From contig JADFIG010000025.1 in the NCBI GenBank assembly GCA_022566735.1, forward strand, positions 1 to 53,983: 53,983 nucleotides of DNA, read 5' to 3'. The DNA comes from Pseudomonadota bacterium. GTDB lineage: Bacteria; Pseudomonadota; Gammaproteobacteria; Burkholderiales; Burkholderiaceae_C. A program made the translations under genes and the position numbers. A model generated the notes under the pieces. It worked only from the letters and a program-made list of their open reading frames with translations, ran no database searches and was not told the origin of the DNA. Shown piece by piece: positions 1 through 9,157 of the stretch (within the stretch, counting starts at the first letter, position 1; the number at the start of each line of letters is the position of its first letter).

Positions 1-611
1 TCGGCCTTCTTCAGCGCCGGCAGGTCGGGCACCTCGACCGTCACGCCATCCACGCGGAAGCGCACATAGCCCTGGGCCTGCAAGTCCTGGAAGAGCTCGA
101 CGAACTCGCCCTTGCGGTCGCGCACGACCGGCGCCAGCAGCATCAGCTTGCTCTCGTCCGGCAGGGCCAGCACGGCATCCACCATCTGGCTGACCGACTG
201 GGCCTCGAGCGGCAGGTGATGGTCCGGGCAGAAGGGCGTGCCGGCGCGGGCATAGAGCAGGCGCAGGTAGTCGTGGATCTCAGTGACCGTGCCCACCGTG
301 GAGCGCGGGTTGTGGCTGGTCGCCTTCTGCTCGATGGAGATCGCCGGGCTGAGGCCCTCGATGATGTCCACATCTGGCTTGTCCATCAGCTGCAGGAACT
401 GCCGTGCGTAGCTGGACAGGCTCTCCACATAGCGCCGCTGGCCCTCGGCATACAGCGTGTCGAAGGCCAGTGAGGACTTGCCCGAGCCCGACAGCCCGGT
501 AATGACGACGAGCGCATGCCGCGGCAGGTCGACGTCGATGTTCTTCAGGTTGTGGGTACGCGCGCCGCGCACGCGGATGAATTTCGACTCGGGCAGGTCC
601 GGAAGCGCCAT
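1..611 (-). CDS. uvrA: UvrA, excinuclease ABC subunit A (N-terminal part, runs off the window)
   Basis: DNA-damage recognition ATPase of the UvrABC nucleotide excision repair complex, cytoplasmic. Only the first ~203 residues are present; the gene continues beyond base 1. The start at 611 gives [20 protein letters not shown], followed by [12 protein letters not shown] and the Walker A loop GLSGSGKSS at about residues 39-47. Next come the family-diagnostic segments [21 protein letters not shown] and [11 protein letters not shown], and the start of the UvrB-binding/insertion region. These are textbook UvrA N-terminal landmarks. It diverges from the S9 peptidase gene with about 75 bp between the two starts, so both promoters share that gap. 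No LexA box was recognised there by eye. Confidence 0.97.
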   Translation of the reverse strand, partial: MALPDLPESKFIRVRGARTHNLKNIDVDLPRHALVVITGLSGSGKSSLAFDTLYAEGQRRYVESLSSYARQFLQLMDKPDVDIIEGLSPAISIEQKATSHNPRSTVGTVTEIHDYLRLLYARAGTPFCPDHHLPLEAQSVSQMVDAVLALPDESKLMLLAPVVRDRKGEFVELFQDLQAQGYVRFRVDGVTVEVPDLPALKKA

Positions 612-686
612 GGCAGTTTTCACAAGCGAACCGGCCATGATAGGCGGCCACAATGCCTTCCGTTCGAGCACCGAAGGGAGGTCCGG

Positions 687-2696
687 ATGAAGATCAGCGG
701 GTGCGCGGCCTGGGGCGCGCTGTGCGTTGCACTGGGTTTTGCGCTTTGCACTGCGCCGGCGGGCGCCGAGCCGCCACCGACCGCGGCCTTCTTCAAGCGC
801 CCCCAGCTGCGCGCGCCCAAGCTCAGCCCCAGCGGGCGCTACCTGGCCATCCAGGCAGCCGGCAAGGCGGACCGGATGTGGCTGGCCGTGCTGGATCTGC
901 AGACGATGCAGGCACCCAAATTCATCGCCGGCTTCAACGACGCCGACATCGCCAGCCACCACTGGGTCAATGAGGACCGGCTGGTGTTCCAGGTGTCGGA
1001 CTCGCCGGACGGCAGCACGCGCGTGGTGGCCGAGGGCCTATGGGCGGCAGACCGGGACGGTAGCGGCTTTCGCCAACTCATCAATAGCGACAAGCAATTC
1101 ATCACCACCAGCAGCAATATCACCGACCGCCGGCTGGAGATGAACTGGACGCTACATGCCGTACCGCCGGACGGCAGCGGCGACGTCATCGTGCTGCGCC
1201 GCCGCTGGGCGACGGACCGCGAGTCCGCCGGCACTCAGCTTGCGCGGCTTGACACGCGCACCGGCCAGATGAAGAACCTCAGCCAGGGCATTCCCGACTA
1301 CACATCGCGCTGGGTGCTTGACTGGCGCGACGAGCCTCGCCTGATCGAAACCGTGAACCGGGGCCGCAGCCAGATGTTCCGCCGCGACGAGTCCGGCCGT
1401 TGGCAACCGTGGTTCGACGACGACACACAGGTGCGCAAGCATCCCTGGCCGATCTGGTGGGGGCCGGACGGCCTGATGCTGGGCACGCAGAGCTTCAAAG
1501 GCTACAGCGCCGTCTTCCGACTCGACCCGGACAGCGGTCGCACCGTCGGCGAGCCGCTGGTCTCCACGCCGGGCTACGACTTCTCCGGCCGGCTCATCAC
1601 CGAACCCGGCAGCGGCATGCTGCTCGGCGTTCACTACGAGACCGACGCCCCGGGCACCGTATGGCTGGACCCGACGATGAAGGCCGTCCAAGCCGATATC
1701 GATGCCCGGCTGCCGGGCAGCGTGAACCTGATCGAATGCCTGCGCTGCGCCCAGGCCAGCCACCTCGTCGTGACCTCGCTGTCCGACCTGCGCCCGCCGC
1801 GGTATTACCTCTACAAGCCCGCCGACAAGGCGCTGCAGCCGCTGGCCGGCGCCCGTCCCGATCTGCCGCTCGCCGCCATGGGCCAGCGCGACTACCACCG
1901 CATCAAGGCCCGCGACGGCGAGGAGCTGCCCGTGCTCGTCACCCAGCCGGCGGGTGGCGTCAAGGGCAAGGCGCCCGTCGTCGTCCTCGTGCATGGCGGC
2001 CCCTATGTGCGCGGCACCCACTGGCCGTGGGAACCGGACGCCCAGTTCCTGGCCAGCCGCGGCTACCTCGTGCTGGAGCCCGAGTACCGCGGCAGCACGG
2101 GCTACGGCTTCAAGCACTTCCGCGCCGGCTGGAAACAGTGGGGCCTGGCGATGCAGGACGACCTCGCCGACACGCTGGACTGGGCCGTCAAGCGAGGCTG
2201 GGCCGACCCGCAGCGCGCCTGCATCATGGGCGCCAGCTACGGCGGCTATGCGGCCATGATGGGTGCGGTCACGCAGGGCGAGCTGTTCAAGTGCGCCATC
2301 AACTGGGTCGGCGTGACCGACATCGGCCTGTTGTCCAGCATCCACTGGAGCGACATCAGCGAGGAGTGGAAGAACTACGGCATGAAGCGCCTCGTGGCCG
2401 ACCCGGACACCGACGCCGAGCAGATCAAGAAGACCTCGCCCGTGCAGCGCGCCAAGGAAATCCGCATGCCGCTGCTGATGGCCTACGGCGGCGAAGACCG
2501 GCGCGTGCCGCTTAAACATGGCAGCGACATGAAGGCTGCGCTGCGCCCCGACCAAGACCTCGAATGGGTCGTTTACCCCGACGAAGGCCACGGCTGGTTC
2601 AACCTCAAGACCCACGAAGACTTCTGGGGCCGCGTCGAACGCTTTCTGGCGCGCCATATCGGCACCGCCGCCGGGCCGTCGCCGGCGGGCCAATGA
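687..2696 (+). CDS. Secreted S9-family peptidase (prolyl oligopeptidase / acylaminoacyl-peptidase type)
   Basis: Predicted serine peptidase cleaving oligopeptides outside the cytoplasm. I chose the ATG at 687 because a strong ribosome site (gaagggagg, 673-681) lies just before it and it opens a signal peptide ([20 protein letters not shown], then APAGAE as likely cleavage region). The open frame upstream to 516 is only antisense to uvrA. The product is 669 residues: an N-terminal beta-propeller-like region to about residue 400, then an alpha/beta hydrolase domain. That domain has the nucleophile motif GASYGGYAA (Ser near 516), the acid in GGEDRRVP (near 603) and the catalytic His in DEGHGW (near 634). 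[12 protein letters not shown] is the usual oxyanion-side segment. No operon partner follows. Family is certain, substrate unknown. Confidence 0.93.
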   Translation: MKISGCAAWGALCVALGFALCTAPAGAEPPPTAAFFKRPQLRAPKLSPSGRYLAIQAAGKADRMWLAVLDLQTMQAPKFIAGFNDADIASHHWVNEDRLVFQVSDSPDGSTRVVAEGLWAADRDGSGFRQLINSDKQFITTSSNITDRRLEMNWTLHAVPPDGSGDVIVLRRRWATDRESAGTQLARLDTRTGQMKNLSQGIPDYTSRWVLDWRDEPRLIETVNRGRSQMFRRDESGRWQPWFDDDTQVRKHPWPIWWGPDGLMLGTQSFKGYSAVFRLDPDSGRTVGEPLVSTPGYDFSGRLITEPGSGMLLGVHYETDAPGTVWLDPTMKAVQADIDARLPGSVNLIECLRCAQASHLVVTSLSDLRPPRYYLYKPADKALQPLAGARPDLPLAAMGQRDYHRIKARDGEELPVLVTQPAGGVKGKAPVVVLVHGGPYVRGTHWPWEPDAQFLASRGYLVLEPEYRGSTGYGFKHFRAGWKQWGLAMQDDLADTLDWAVKRGWADPQRACIMGASYGGYAAMMGAVTQGELFKCAINWVGVTDIGLLSSIHWSDISEEWKNYGMKRLVADPDTDAEQIKKTSPVQRAKEIRMPLLMAYGGEDRRVPLKHGSDMKAALRPDQDLEWVVYPDEGHGWFNLKTHEDFWGRVERFLARHIGTAAGPSPAGQ

Positions 2697-2831
2697 CGCT
2701 TCGTCACGGCGCGCAGCAGCTCGCGGCCTGCGCCTGACGATTCATCGCAGCGCGCTGGCGGCGCGCCCGCCGGCTGCAGACACTGCTTCCATCGACACAG
2801 CAACCGCTGTGTGAACCCGAGAGGAAGCCCC

Positions 2832-3031
2832 ATGAAAGCCACCCTGCTGATCCAGGCCGCCGCGGTCGCCGCCTTCGCCTTCACCGCCGTCGTCGCCAGC
2901 GCCGCGCCGCAAAGCGTCGAGACGCTGCCCCGCGTGGTCATCACCGGCAAGGCGACTACAGCGGTGGCCCAGCTGCCCCGCGTCGTCGTCACCGGCTATG
3001 CGGTGCGCGCGGTTGCCCAGGTCGAGCAATT
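2832..3031 (+). pseudogene. Small exported protein gene with LPRVVxTG repeats, truncated by the IS21 element
   Basis: The ATG at 2832 has a good ribosome site (gagagga, about 2818-2825). It encodes a signal peptide (MKATLLIQAAAVAAFAFTAV, cleavage near ASA-AP) followed by two imperfect copies of a short motif, LPRVVITGK and LPRVVVTGY. The native sequence stops after about 66 codons where the inverted repeat begins at 3032; translation would run into the element and end at 3086. The missing 3' part is not found on the other side of the element. I do not recognise the family. A small periplasmic protein is the only supported statement. Confidence 0.55.
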
Positions 3032-3058
3032 TGTTGAATCACGAGCAAAACTGAGCCA
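3032..3058 (+). repeat. Left terminal inverted repeat of the IS21 element
   Basis: A 27-bp sequence starting TGTTGAATCACG and ending AACTGAGCCA. It matches the reverse complement of 5537-5563 at every position. The core AAAACTGAGCCA recurs at about 3071-3082 as an internal subterminal repeat. Confidence 0.95.
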
Positions 3059-3082
3059 GGCGTCACGTCCAAAACTGAGCCA

Positions 3083-3925
3083 CTAAGTTGACGAAGAAAT
3101 GGACTGTTCGGATGTGGATAAGTCTACTGCGTGATCTGTCTGGGGTGCTCCTTTGGCCGTTTTGGTTCGTGTGGCTCTGATGATCGAAGACGGTTGTGCA
3201 GTCGAGTGCCTGAAGCGCCAGCTCTGGTTGCCGGTTTCGACGATGTGGCAGTGATGGGTGAGTCGGTCGAGTAGCGCGGTGGTCATCTTGGCGTCGCCGA
3301 ACACGCTGGCCCACTCCGAGAACGACAGGTTGGTGGTGACGACCACGCTGGTGCGCTCGTACAGCTTGGACAGCAGGTGGAACAGCAAGGCCCCACCGGC
3401 TTGACTGAAGGGCAAATAGCCCATCTCGTCGAGGATGACGAGATCCACGTACATGAGCCGATGTGCCAGTTGCCCGGCCTTACCTTGAGCTTTCTCGGCC
3501 TCCAGCAGATTGACCAGCTCGACGGTCGAGAAGAAGCGCACCCGCTTACCATGTGCACGGATGGCATGAACGCCCAGGCTTGTGGCAAGGTGTGTTTTGC
3601 CCGTGCCTGGGCCGCCCACGAAGACCACGTTGTGGGCTGAGTCGATGAACTTGAACTCGTGCAGCTGACGCACCAGCGCCTCGTCCACTTGGGCCTGATC
3701 AAAGGCAAAGCCAGCCAGATCGCGGTGGTGAGGGAATCGGGCCACCCGCATCTGGTAGGCCATGGAGCGCACTTCCCGGTGCGCGCCCTCGGCCTTGATG
3801 AGCTGATGCAGAAGGGCTTCGTGGTCGAGCGATTTGAGCCGGGCGATGCCCAGCAGTTCCGGCCAGGCACTGGCCATGCCGTGCAGGCTCAAGCCCTTGA
3901 GGCTTGCTGCGATGTCATTGGACAT
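3083..3925 (-). CDS. istB: IS21-family helper ATPase IstB
   Basis: DnaC/DnaA-like AAA+ ATPase that assists the IstA transposase in target selection. I chose the second ATG (3925, [12 protein letters not shown]) because the AGGAGG site lies six bases before it; the ATG at 3931 abuts the ribosome site. The product has 280 residues. Walker [12 protein letters not shown] is at about 104-114 and Walker [10 protein letters not shown] at about 162-170. Sensor-like [12 protein letters not shown] and [13 protein letters not shown] follow. The first 11 bases overlap the end of istA (ATGTCCAATGA), so translation is probably coupled. The C-terminus runs to within the internal terminal repeat at the left end of the element. 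Confidence 0.96.
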   Translation of the reverse strand: MSNDIAASLKGLSLHGMASAWPELLGIARLKSLDHEALLHQLIKAEGAHREVRSMAYQMRVARFPHHRDLAGFAFDQAQVDEALVRQLHEFKFIDSAHNVVFVGGPGTGKTHLATSLGVHAIRAHGKRVRFFSTVELVNLLEAEKAQGKAGQLAHRLMYVDLVILDEMGYLPFSQAGGALLFHLLSKLYERTSVVVTTNLSFSEWASVFGDAKMTTALLDRLTHHCHIVETGNQSWRFRHSTAQPSSIIRATRTKTAKGAPQTDHAVDLSTSEQSISSST

Positions 3926-5447
3926 GGTCATCCTCCTGGGACTGGCGCAGGCTGTCGTAGCGCGACACGTCGGCCTGAGGCGGCTCGTGCAGCGTCAGTG
4001 AAGGCAAGGCTGCTTCAGGCAGGCTTTGCACGGCTTGGGGCTCCTTGAGCCTGGCCAGCACGTTGAGCACATGGTCGGCACTCACGCGGCCCGATTGCAG
4101 CGCCAACTCCACGGCCACCAGCACGTCATCGAGCCCGTGCAGGGTGATGGCCATGAGCACCTGGGCCATCACCCGGTCGCCGCCAGGGTGGCGAAGCAGG
4201 TGCGCTTGCAGATGCTGCAAGGGCTCGGGCATGGTCTTGAAGGGGGCGCCGTTGCGCAAAGCGCCGGGCTTGCGTTCGAGCAAGCTGACGTAGTGCCGCC
4301 AGTCGTACAAGGTCTGGCCACGCTCGAAGCTGCGCGGCAGGCTCACCGGCTGTTCTGGCGGTTCCGAGTTGGGGCCGACCACCACCAGGCGGTCGGGATA
4401 AGCCCGCACGCTGACACTGGTGTGGGCCCACTCGCATGGCACGCTGTAGCGATTGCGCTGGTAGTGGATCAGCGAGGTGGCCGTCACCCGCACCATCTGC
4501 TCAACATAGCCATCAAATGGCGCAGGGTTGGGCATCAGGTGCGTCTGCTCTTGCTGCCAGACGTCGGCGATCGTCAGCTCTGGCCACTCGGGGTGAGGCA
4601 GCTCATGCCAGGCGTCCAGGCAAGCCTGGTGCAGCCACGCATTGAGGCTCTCCAGGTCGGGCCAGCGGCGTTCCGCTGCCTCCATCCAGATGCCACGACG
4701 GCGATCCTGCACGTTCTTCTCGACGATACCCTTCTCCCAGCCTGCGGCCCGGTTGCAGAACTCTGGCTCGAACAGGTAGTGACCCGTCATGGCCTCGAAG
4801 CGCGCATTGACGGTGCGGCTCTTGCCCTGACCAACCTTGTCGACGGCGGTCTTCATGTTGTCGTAGATGCCCCGGCGCGGCACGCCACCAAAAGCAGCAA
4901 AGGCTCGGGCATGAGCGTCGAACAACATCTCGTGGGCCTGGCTGAAGTAGGCGGTGAGCATGAAGGCCCGACTGGCCGCCAGCTTGGTGTGCGAAGCCTC
5001 CAGGCGTTTGCGCATGCCGCCCACGAACAGGTACTCACAGCTCCAGTCGAACTGGAAGGCCTCGCCCATCTCGAAACTCATGGGTACGAAGGCCATTCGG
5101 GTTGGCGCGTCGGACTGTGCCTGCTGCCAGCGCTTGGCGAACTCATAGACCGGGCCTCGGCTGCCAGGGTAGCCCATGGCCTGCAGTGCCCGGAACATGG
5201 CCTTGATGCCACGGCGCTCGCGCTTGTTGCGGTGGCTGTCGGCCTTCAGCCAGGTGGCCAGCTGTTCCTTGTAGGGATCGAGAACGCTGGGAAGAGAGGC
5301 CCGCTTGGGGTAGCGGGGCTCGACCATCTCGTCGGCCTCGAGCCACTTGGCGGCTGTATTGCGGGAGATGCCCAGCCTTCGGCTGGCTTCGCGCACGCTC
5401 AGGTGGTCACGGTGGACCATGCGGCGCAATTTGCTCAATGTGCTCAC
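3915..5447 (-). CDS. istA: IS21-family transposase IstA
   Basis: DDE recombinase that cuts and joins the element ends. The best start is GTG at 5447 ([16 protein letters not shown]): GGAG lies eight bases upstream and the N-terminal helix-turn-helix [20 protein letters not shown] follows at once. The longer open frame to 5510 has no ribosome site. The product has 510 residues. Catalytic DDE candidates are in [22 protein letters not shown] and [16 protein letters not shown]-terminal beta-barrel-like segment ([16 protein letters not shown]) follows. Intact and coupled to istB. Confidence 0.96.
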   Translation of the reverse strand: MSTLSKLRRMVHRDHLSVREASRRLGISRNTAAKWLEADEMVEPRYPKRASLPSVLDPYKEQLATWLKADSHRNKRERRGIKAMFRALQAMGYPGSRGPVYEFAKRWQQAQSDAPTRMAFVPMSFEMGEAFQFDWSCEYLFVGGMRKRLEASHTKLAASRAFMLTAYFSQAHEMLFDAHARAFAAFGGVPRRGIYDNMKTAVDKVGQGKSRTVNARFEAMTGHYLFEPEFCNRAAGWEKGIVEKNVQDRRRGIWMEAAERRWPDLESLNAWLHQACLDAWHELPHPEWPELTIADVWQQEQTHLMPNPAPFDGYVEQMVRVTATSLIHYQRNRYSVPCEWAHTSVSVRAYPDRLVVVGPNSEPPEQPVSLPRSFERGQTLYDWRHYVSLLERKPGALRNGAPFKTMPEPLQHLQAHLLRHPGGDRVMAQVLMAITLHGLDDVLVAVELALQSGRVSADHVLNVLARLKEPQAVQSLPEAALPSLTLHEPPQADVSRYDSLRQSQEDDHVQ

Positions 5448-5536
5448 GTTGATCACTCCTGCACCCCACTGCTGCAAAAAACAGCAGGGTAGGTGGATAA
5501 CGTGGCTCAAAATTGGACGTGACGGATGCCCTTTAG

Positions 5537-5563
5537 TGGCTCAGTTTTGCTCGTGATTCAACA
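5537..5563 (-). repeat. Right terminal inverted repeat of the IS21 element
   Basis: Perfect reverse complement of 3032-3058. An internal copy (GTGGCTCAAAATTGGACGTG, within 5501-5524) lies between this repeat and the istA start. Confidence 0.95.
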
Positions 5564-5784
5564 GCCTTGACTTCGCCAAGGGTCTGAAACTCAGAGACAA
5601 GCTCAGACCAGCGCGGCGAAAGTCGAACCTTGTGCGGCAGATCGGGGGCGTCATGAGTTTGAATTCGCCATCCGGCAGCCGCCATTTGCATGCCGGTCTC
5701 ATCGACGGCGTCGAGGTGACACGCCATCGGCAAGTGATGCAAAGCTTCTGTCTGAGCTTTACTTGACAAGGCGTGTATCAACAT
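5564..5784 (-). pseudogene. Truncated iron-regulated gene (possible hemin-utilisation protein), cut by the IS21 element
   Basis: A minus-strand frame starts at ATG 5784 with a good ribosome site (AGAAGGA) about six bases upstream, and reads MLIHALSSKAQTEALHHLPM. It ends at the element boundary after about 74 residues, finishing SPRWSELVSEFQTLGEVKA. That ending resembles the segment just before the TRNE motif of HemS/ChuS/HmuS hemin-degrading proteins, and a Fur-box-like palindrome lies 41 bp upstream. Both hints point to iron or heme, but the remaining fragment is too short for a firm assignment. The downstream part is absent from the other side of the element. Confidence 0.4.
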
Positions 5785-5824
5785 CGGGCTTCCTTCTCAT
5801 GGGGGTGAAGTGCACCATCATGAT

Positions 5825-5843
5825 AATGCGAATCGTTCGCATT
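5825..5843. promoter_or_regulatory. Candidate Fur box
   Basis: A 19-bp perfect palindrome with arms AATGCGAA and TTCGCATT around TCG, preceded by GAT to give GATAATGCGAATCG. This is the length and style of Fur (ferric uptake regulator) boxes. It lies 41 bp upstream of the truncated minus-strand gene starting at 5784 and would repress it under iron sufficiency. Binding is inferred from sequence form only. Confidence 0.55.
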
Positions 5844-6093
5844 TGCAATTTATGCACCCGATTTTTGAGTGACATTGCGATCTGGCAGGGCCGCAGCCTC
5901 ACGAGGGTGTCGGAACGACGAGAAGCAGCCCGCCACCTACAGCGGTGTAGCGTTGCATGGAGTGACGGCACTTGCCTCTCTGCCTGCGGCTTGGTGGCGC
6001 CGTCGGTGGTCAAAGGTGGGCCGGTCAAGCCATCAACAGGCGAGCGTTCACGAATGATTCGACATGAAATAGAATGGAAACTATTAATGCATC
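5844..6093. other. Non-coding stretch upstream of the LysR gene
   Basis: The frames that cross this stretch have no ribosome site, no family signature and no convincing start. Base composition is slightly lower in G+C near its right end (aatagaatggaaactatt), as expected for a promoter of the following LysR gene. Nothing else was recognised. Confidence 0.4.
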
Positions 6094-6110
6094 CATGAGC
6101 ATTATTCATT
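6094..6110. promoter_or_regulatory. Candidate MetR operator before metR
   Basis: On the minus strand this reads AATGAATAATGCTCATG. It contains TGAG-N5-TTCA on the plus strand (6096-6108), one mismatch from the MetR consensus TGAA-N5-TTCA. It matches 15 of 17 bases of the site at 7341-7357 upstream of the flavin reductase gene. The position immediately before the metR start would suit autoregulation. Confidence 0.5.
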
Positions 6111-6114
6111 CATC

Positions 6115-6999
6115 GTGTTGGAGCGCATTCACCTGGCCATCGTCCAGGAGGTCGAAAAGCAAGGCTCGCTCACCGCAGCGGCGGATGTGCTGTGCGTGAC
6201 GCAATCTGCACTCAGCCATTCGATGAAGAAGCTGGAGCAGCAGTTGGGCACGGACATCTGGCTGCGCGAGGGCCGCAGCCTGCGATTGACTCAGGCAGGG
6301 CAGTACGTGCTGGCAGTGGCCAACCGCGTGCTGCCACAACTCGATTTGGCCGAAGAGCGCCTGCGCCAGTTCGCACAAGGCGAACGCGGCACACTGCGCA
6401 TCGGCATGGAGTGCCACCCCTGTTACCAGTGGCTGCTCAAAATCGTGTCGCCCTACCTGGCCGACTGGCCCGATGTGGAGGTGGACGTCAAACAGAAGTT
6501 CCAGTTCGGCGGCATCGGCGCGCTGTTTGGCTACGAGATCGACATGCTCGTCACGCCCGACCCGCTGCACAAACCCGGCCTGCACTTCGAGCCCGTGTTT
6601 GATTACGAGCAGGTGCTGGTGGTGCCTTTCGATCACCCATTGGCGGGCGCGGCCCACGTCAAGCCCAAGCACTTGACCAACGAGGTGCTCATCACCTACC
6701 CGGTGCCCACCGACCGTCTCGACATCTACACACAGTTTTTGATGCCTGCAGGCATTGCGCCAAATCGGCACAAGACCATCGAGACCACAGACATCATGAT
6801 GCAGATGGTGGCCAGTGGCCGGGGCGTGGCGGCGCTGCCGCGTTGGCTGGTGCAAGAGTACGCAAGAAGGATGGACGTGGTGGCTGTGCGCCTGGGGCCC
6901 AAGGGCATCGGCAAGCAGATCCACCTGGGTGTGCGCGAGGCGGACACCAACATCGATTACCTCCAGGCCTTCATTGAGCTGGCGCGTCGCTCGGCCTGA
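6115..6999 (+). CDS. metR: LysR-family transcriptional regulator, MetR-like
   Basis: Activator/repressor of methionine biosynthesis genes; in characterised MetR proteins homocysteine is the co-effector. The only in-frame start near the domain edge is GTG 6115 (VLERIHLAIVQEVEKQ). The product has 294 residues. The winged helix-turn-helix spans about residues 1-60 (GSLTAAADVLCVTQSALSHS). The effector domain carries MetR-typical blocks: LRIGMECHPCYQWLL near 96, FEPVFDYEQVLVVPFDHPL near 160, LITYPVPTDRLDIY near 190 and MMQMVASGRGVAALPRW near 228. It lies upstream of, and co-directional with, the flavin reductase-mesX-mesD genes. This supports a local methionine regulon. Confidence 0.9.
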   Translation: MLERIHLAIVQEVEKQGSLTAAADVLCVTQSALSHSMKKLEQQLGTDIWLREGRSLRLTQAGQYVLAVANRVLPQLDLAEERLRQFAQGERGTLRIGMECHPCYQWLLKIVSPYLADWPDVEVDVKQKFQFGGIGALFGYEIDMLVTPDPLHKPGLHFEPVFDYEQVLVVPFDHPLAGAAHVKPKHLTNEVLITYPVPTDRLDIYTQFLMPAGIAPNRHKTIETTDIMMQMVASGRGVAALPRWLVQEYARRMDVVAVRLGPKGIGKQIHLGVREADTNIDYLQAFIELARRSA

Positions 7000-7002
7000 C
7001 AC

Positions 7003-7440
7003 CTCAGCAGGTTGTCGAATCGTCGTTGCCGTAGAACTTCACGCCCAGTTGGATGTGCCCTCTGCCGCTCAGCGAGTGGTGCAGGCTGGTATTGCGCCGT
7101 GAATGGACGCAGCCGCAACGCGTTCTCTGGTGGAAATTCTCGCGCCTGCTGATCTCGATCAGGCGAGCAGAGCCAACGTCTTTGCGCCAGTTGTGGCAGC
7201 AGCAGCCGAAACCCCCATGACCTCGCCCGACCACGGCGCGCCGCAGGAATGCTGCATCACCTTGTCATGTCCGCCGGGCAGCAGCTTGCCTTCGACGGTG
7301 GGGGGCATCTTCGATGCTCCGGTGTCGCGACTCAAAGTTGAATGAATATTTCTCATGCATTGGTGAGAAAAGACCATTTTACGTCATTGGCTCAACTCAA
7401 TACCATGGCGCCACTTGCATCACTCCACACGAAAGCAACC
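7003..7440. other. 438-bp intergenic region before the flavin reductase gene
   Basis: Apart from the regulatory block at 7341-7370, no gene was recognised. A minus-strand frame (7159-7377) reads smoothly (for example LLPGGHDKVMQHSCGAPWSG) but matches no family I know and lacks a ribosome site. It could be a decayed gene. The left part shows no clear hairpin terminator after metR. Confidence 0.4.
7341..7370. promoter_or_regulatory. Candidate MetR operator and adjoining inverted repeat before the flavin reductase-mesX-mesD genes
   Basis: TGAA-TATTT-CTCA (7343-7355) is one base off the MetR consensus. The 17-mer at 7341-7357 matches 15 of 17 bases of the site before metR. It overlaps a perfect 7-bp inverted repeat, TTTCTCA (7349-7355) and TGAGAAA (7364-7370), spaced by eight bases. 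It lies about 70-100 bp upstream of the chosen reductase start, a usual place for a LysR-type site. Confidence 0.5.
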
Positions 7441-8034
7441 ATGACACGACCTCTCCGCGTGGTGGCGGTTTCCGGCGCACTGCAAAGCCCTTCCAAATCG
7501 GCAGGCCTGGCTCAGCACCTGCTGAATCTGATCACTGAACAAATGCCCTGCCAGCCACGCCTGGTCGATCTGGGCCTGCTGGCGCCGCAACTCACGGGCG
7601 CGGTCTGGCGCACCCAGGTGCCCGATGCCGTGTCGCAGGCGCTGACCGCCGTCGAGCAGGCCGATGTGCTGGTCGTGGCCACCCCGGTGTTTCGCGCTTC
7701 GTACACGGGCTTGTTCAAGCACTTCTTCGACCTCATCGAACAAGACGCCCTGATCGACACGCCCGTCTTGCTGGCCGCCAATGGCGGCAGCGAGCGCCAT
7801 GCCCTGGTGATCGACCACCAACTGCGCCCCCTGTTCAGCTTCTTCCAGGCCCGCACCTTGCCGCTGGGCGTCTACGCCACCGACAAGGATTTCGTGGATC
7901 GACGTCTGAGCGACGAGGCCGTGATCGAGCGCGCCAGGTTGGCCGTTCAACGCGCCGTGCCGCTGCTCGAATTGACCCGCCAGTGCCTCCGTGACGCGCT
8001 GCCATCAGTAGCCGAGCAGATGCTCGCTGCTTGA
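7441..8034 (+). CDS. NADPH-dependent FMN reductase family protein (flavin reductase of the MesX/MesD cluster)
   Basis: Flavodoxin-fold reductase of the MsuE/SsuE type, expected to supply reduced FMN to an oxygen-using partner. I start it at ATG 7441 (MTRPLRVVAVSGALQSPSKS), where the family begins; the open frame to 7342 covers the regulatory block. The product has 197 residues. The FMN phosphate loop is SGALQSPSKS (about 9-18), followed by DVLVVATPVFRASYTGLFKHFFDL (about 76-100), the usual flavin-side loop with TPxY-like spacing, and LLAANGGSERHAL. The gene lies 56 bp before mesX in the same direction. The context suggests reduced flavin feeds MesX-dependent methionine synthesis. Confidence 0.85.
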   Translation: MTRPLRVVAVSGALQSPSKSAGLAQHLLNLITEQMPCQPRLVDLGLLAPQLTGAVWRTQVPDAVSQALTAVEQADVLVVATPVFRASYTGLFKHFFDLIEQDALIDTPVLLAANGGSERHALVIDHQLRPLFSFFQARTLPLGVYATDKDFVDRRLSDEAVIERARLAVQRAVPLLELTRQCLRDALPSVAEQMLAA

Positions 8035-8090
8035 AACCAGCGACGCTCTCCGCCGCCCTTCACACCTGACTCCTTGCAAAGAACGCCGTC

Positions 8091-9104
8091 ATGAGCAACG
8101 CCTTCACGTTCAGCCTCCAAAGCATTTGGTTCGATGAGAACTACCAACCGGCAGACAGCACGCGCCTGACCACCAATTTCGCCAACCTGGCGCGTGGTGA
8201 GAGCCGGCAGCAGAACCTGCGCAGAGCGCTGAAGATGATCGACAACCGTTTCAATGACCTGGCGCATTGGGACAACCCCACGGGTGATCGCTACGCGGTC
8301 GAGCTCGAGATCGTCTCGGTCGAAATGGACATTGGCGTGCAGACCAGCGCGGTGTTTCCGCTGATCGAGATCTTGCACACCCACATCGTCGACAAGAAAC
8401 TGAACCGACGCATCGACGGCATCGTGGGCAACAACTTCTCGTCGTATGTGCGCGATTACGACTTCAGTGTCGTGCTGCCCGAGTACAACGCCGACCGGGC
8501 GCAGTTCAGCATTCCGGACGACTTCGGCGTGCTGCATGGCAAGCTATTCAAACAATTCGTCCAATCCAGCACCTACCAGGAACGCTTCAGCAAGTTGCCG
8601 GTCATTTGCCTGAGCGTGGCCACCAGCAAGACCTACCGGCGCACGGCCAATGAGCACCCTATCCTGGGCGTGGAGTACCAGCAAAGCGAGCTGTCATCGA
8701 CCGACCAGTACTTCGCGAAGATGGGGATGCAGGTGCGCTTTTTCATGCCGCCCAAGAGCGTGGCCCCTTTGGCCTTCTACTTCTTTGGCGACCTACTGGC
8801 TGACTACACCGATCTCGAACTGATCGGCACCATCAGCACGATGGAGACTTTCCAGCGCATTTACCGCCCCGAGATCTACAACGCGAACTCGGTGGCAGGC
8901 CAGGTGTATCAACCCAGCCTGAGCTACGACGATTACTCGTTGACGCAGATCGTCTACGACCGGGTGGAGCGCAGCCAGTTGGCCGTCAAGCAGGGCAAGT
9001 TCACGCAAGAGCATTTCATCCAACCGCACCAGGACATCCTGGCGCAGTGGGCCGCCCAGTTTGACCAGCCTGGCCAACGCGCTGAACTTGCTCAGGCCGC
9101 CTGA
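8091..9104 (+). CDS. mesX: MesX, DUF1852 protein required for MesD-type methionine synthesis
   Basis: DUF1852 family, 337 residues, starting MSNAFTFSLQSIWFDENYQP. I recognise the family from the N-terminal IWFDENYxPxxSTRxTTNFANLARG-like block and from the invariant pairing with a short MetE-like gene. In studied aerobes DUF1852 (MesX) is needed, together with oxygen, for MesD to make methionine without methyl-folate; its own reaction and the methyl donor are not settled to my knowledge. No signal peptide or membrane segment is seen. It lies 53 bp upstream of mesD. The preceding flavin reductase suggests flavin- or oxygen-dependent chemistry, which is inference. Confidence 0.88.
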   Translation: MSNAFTFSLQSIWFDENYQPADSTRLTTNFANLARGESRQQNLRRALKMIDNRFNDLAHWDNPTGDRYAVELEIVSVEMDIGVQTSAVFPLIEILHTHIVDKKLNRRIDGIVGNNFSSYVRDYDFSVVLPEYNADRAQFSIPDDFGVLHGKLFKQFVQSSTYQERFSKLPVICLSVATSKTYRRTANEHPILGVEYQQSELSSTDQYFAKMGMQVRFFMPPKSVAPLAFYFFGDLLADYTDLELIGTISTMETFQRIYRPEIYNANSVAGQVYQPSLSYDDYSLTQIVYDRVERSQLAVKQGKFTQEHFIQPHQDILAQWAAQFDQPGQRAELAQAA

Positions 9105-9157
9105 ATGGCCTGAGCCGAGCCCCGATACCCACCTCGTTTGCCTTGAAAGCCCCCTCG

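Larger units (their letters stand above)
3032..5563. mobile_element. Complete IS21-family insertion sequence, 2532 bp
   Basis: The element is bounded by perfect 27-bp inverted repeats beginning TGTTGAATCACG. Inside each end lies a second copy of the CGTCACGTCCAA...TGAGCCAC block (3061-3083 on the left, 5501-5524 reversed on the right), which is the multiple terminal-repeat arrangement known for IS21 transposase binding. It carries istA and istB in the usual order with overlapping ends, both on the minus strand. Both genes appear intact. The flanks are gcaatt on the left and gccttg on the right, so there is no 4-8 bp target duplication. This suggests deletion or recombination after insertion, or recombination between two copies. 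Confidence 0.95.

Noticed and set aside
516..686. Upstream extension of the S9 peptidase frame
   Set aside because: It overlaps uvrA antisense, has no ribosome site, and would bury the signal peptide beginning at 687.
3026..5570. Target-site duplication around the IS21 element
   Set aside because: The bases on the two sides do not match at any length from 4 to 8.
7159..7377. Minus-strand small gene
   Set aside because: Reads smoothly but no ribosome site, no recognised family, and it overlaps the MetR-type box; kept only as a possible decayed gene.
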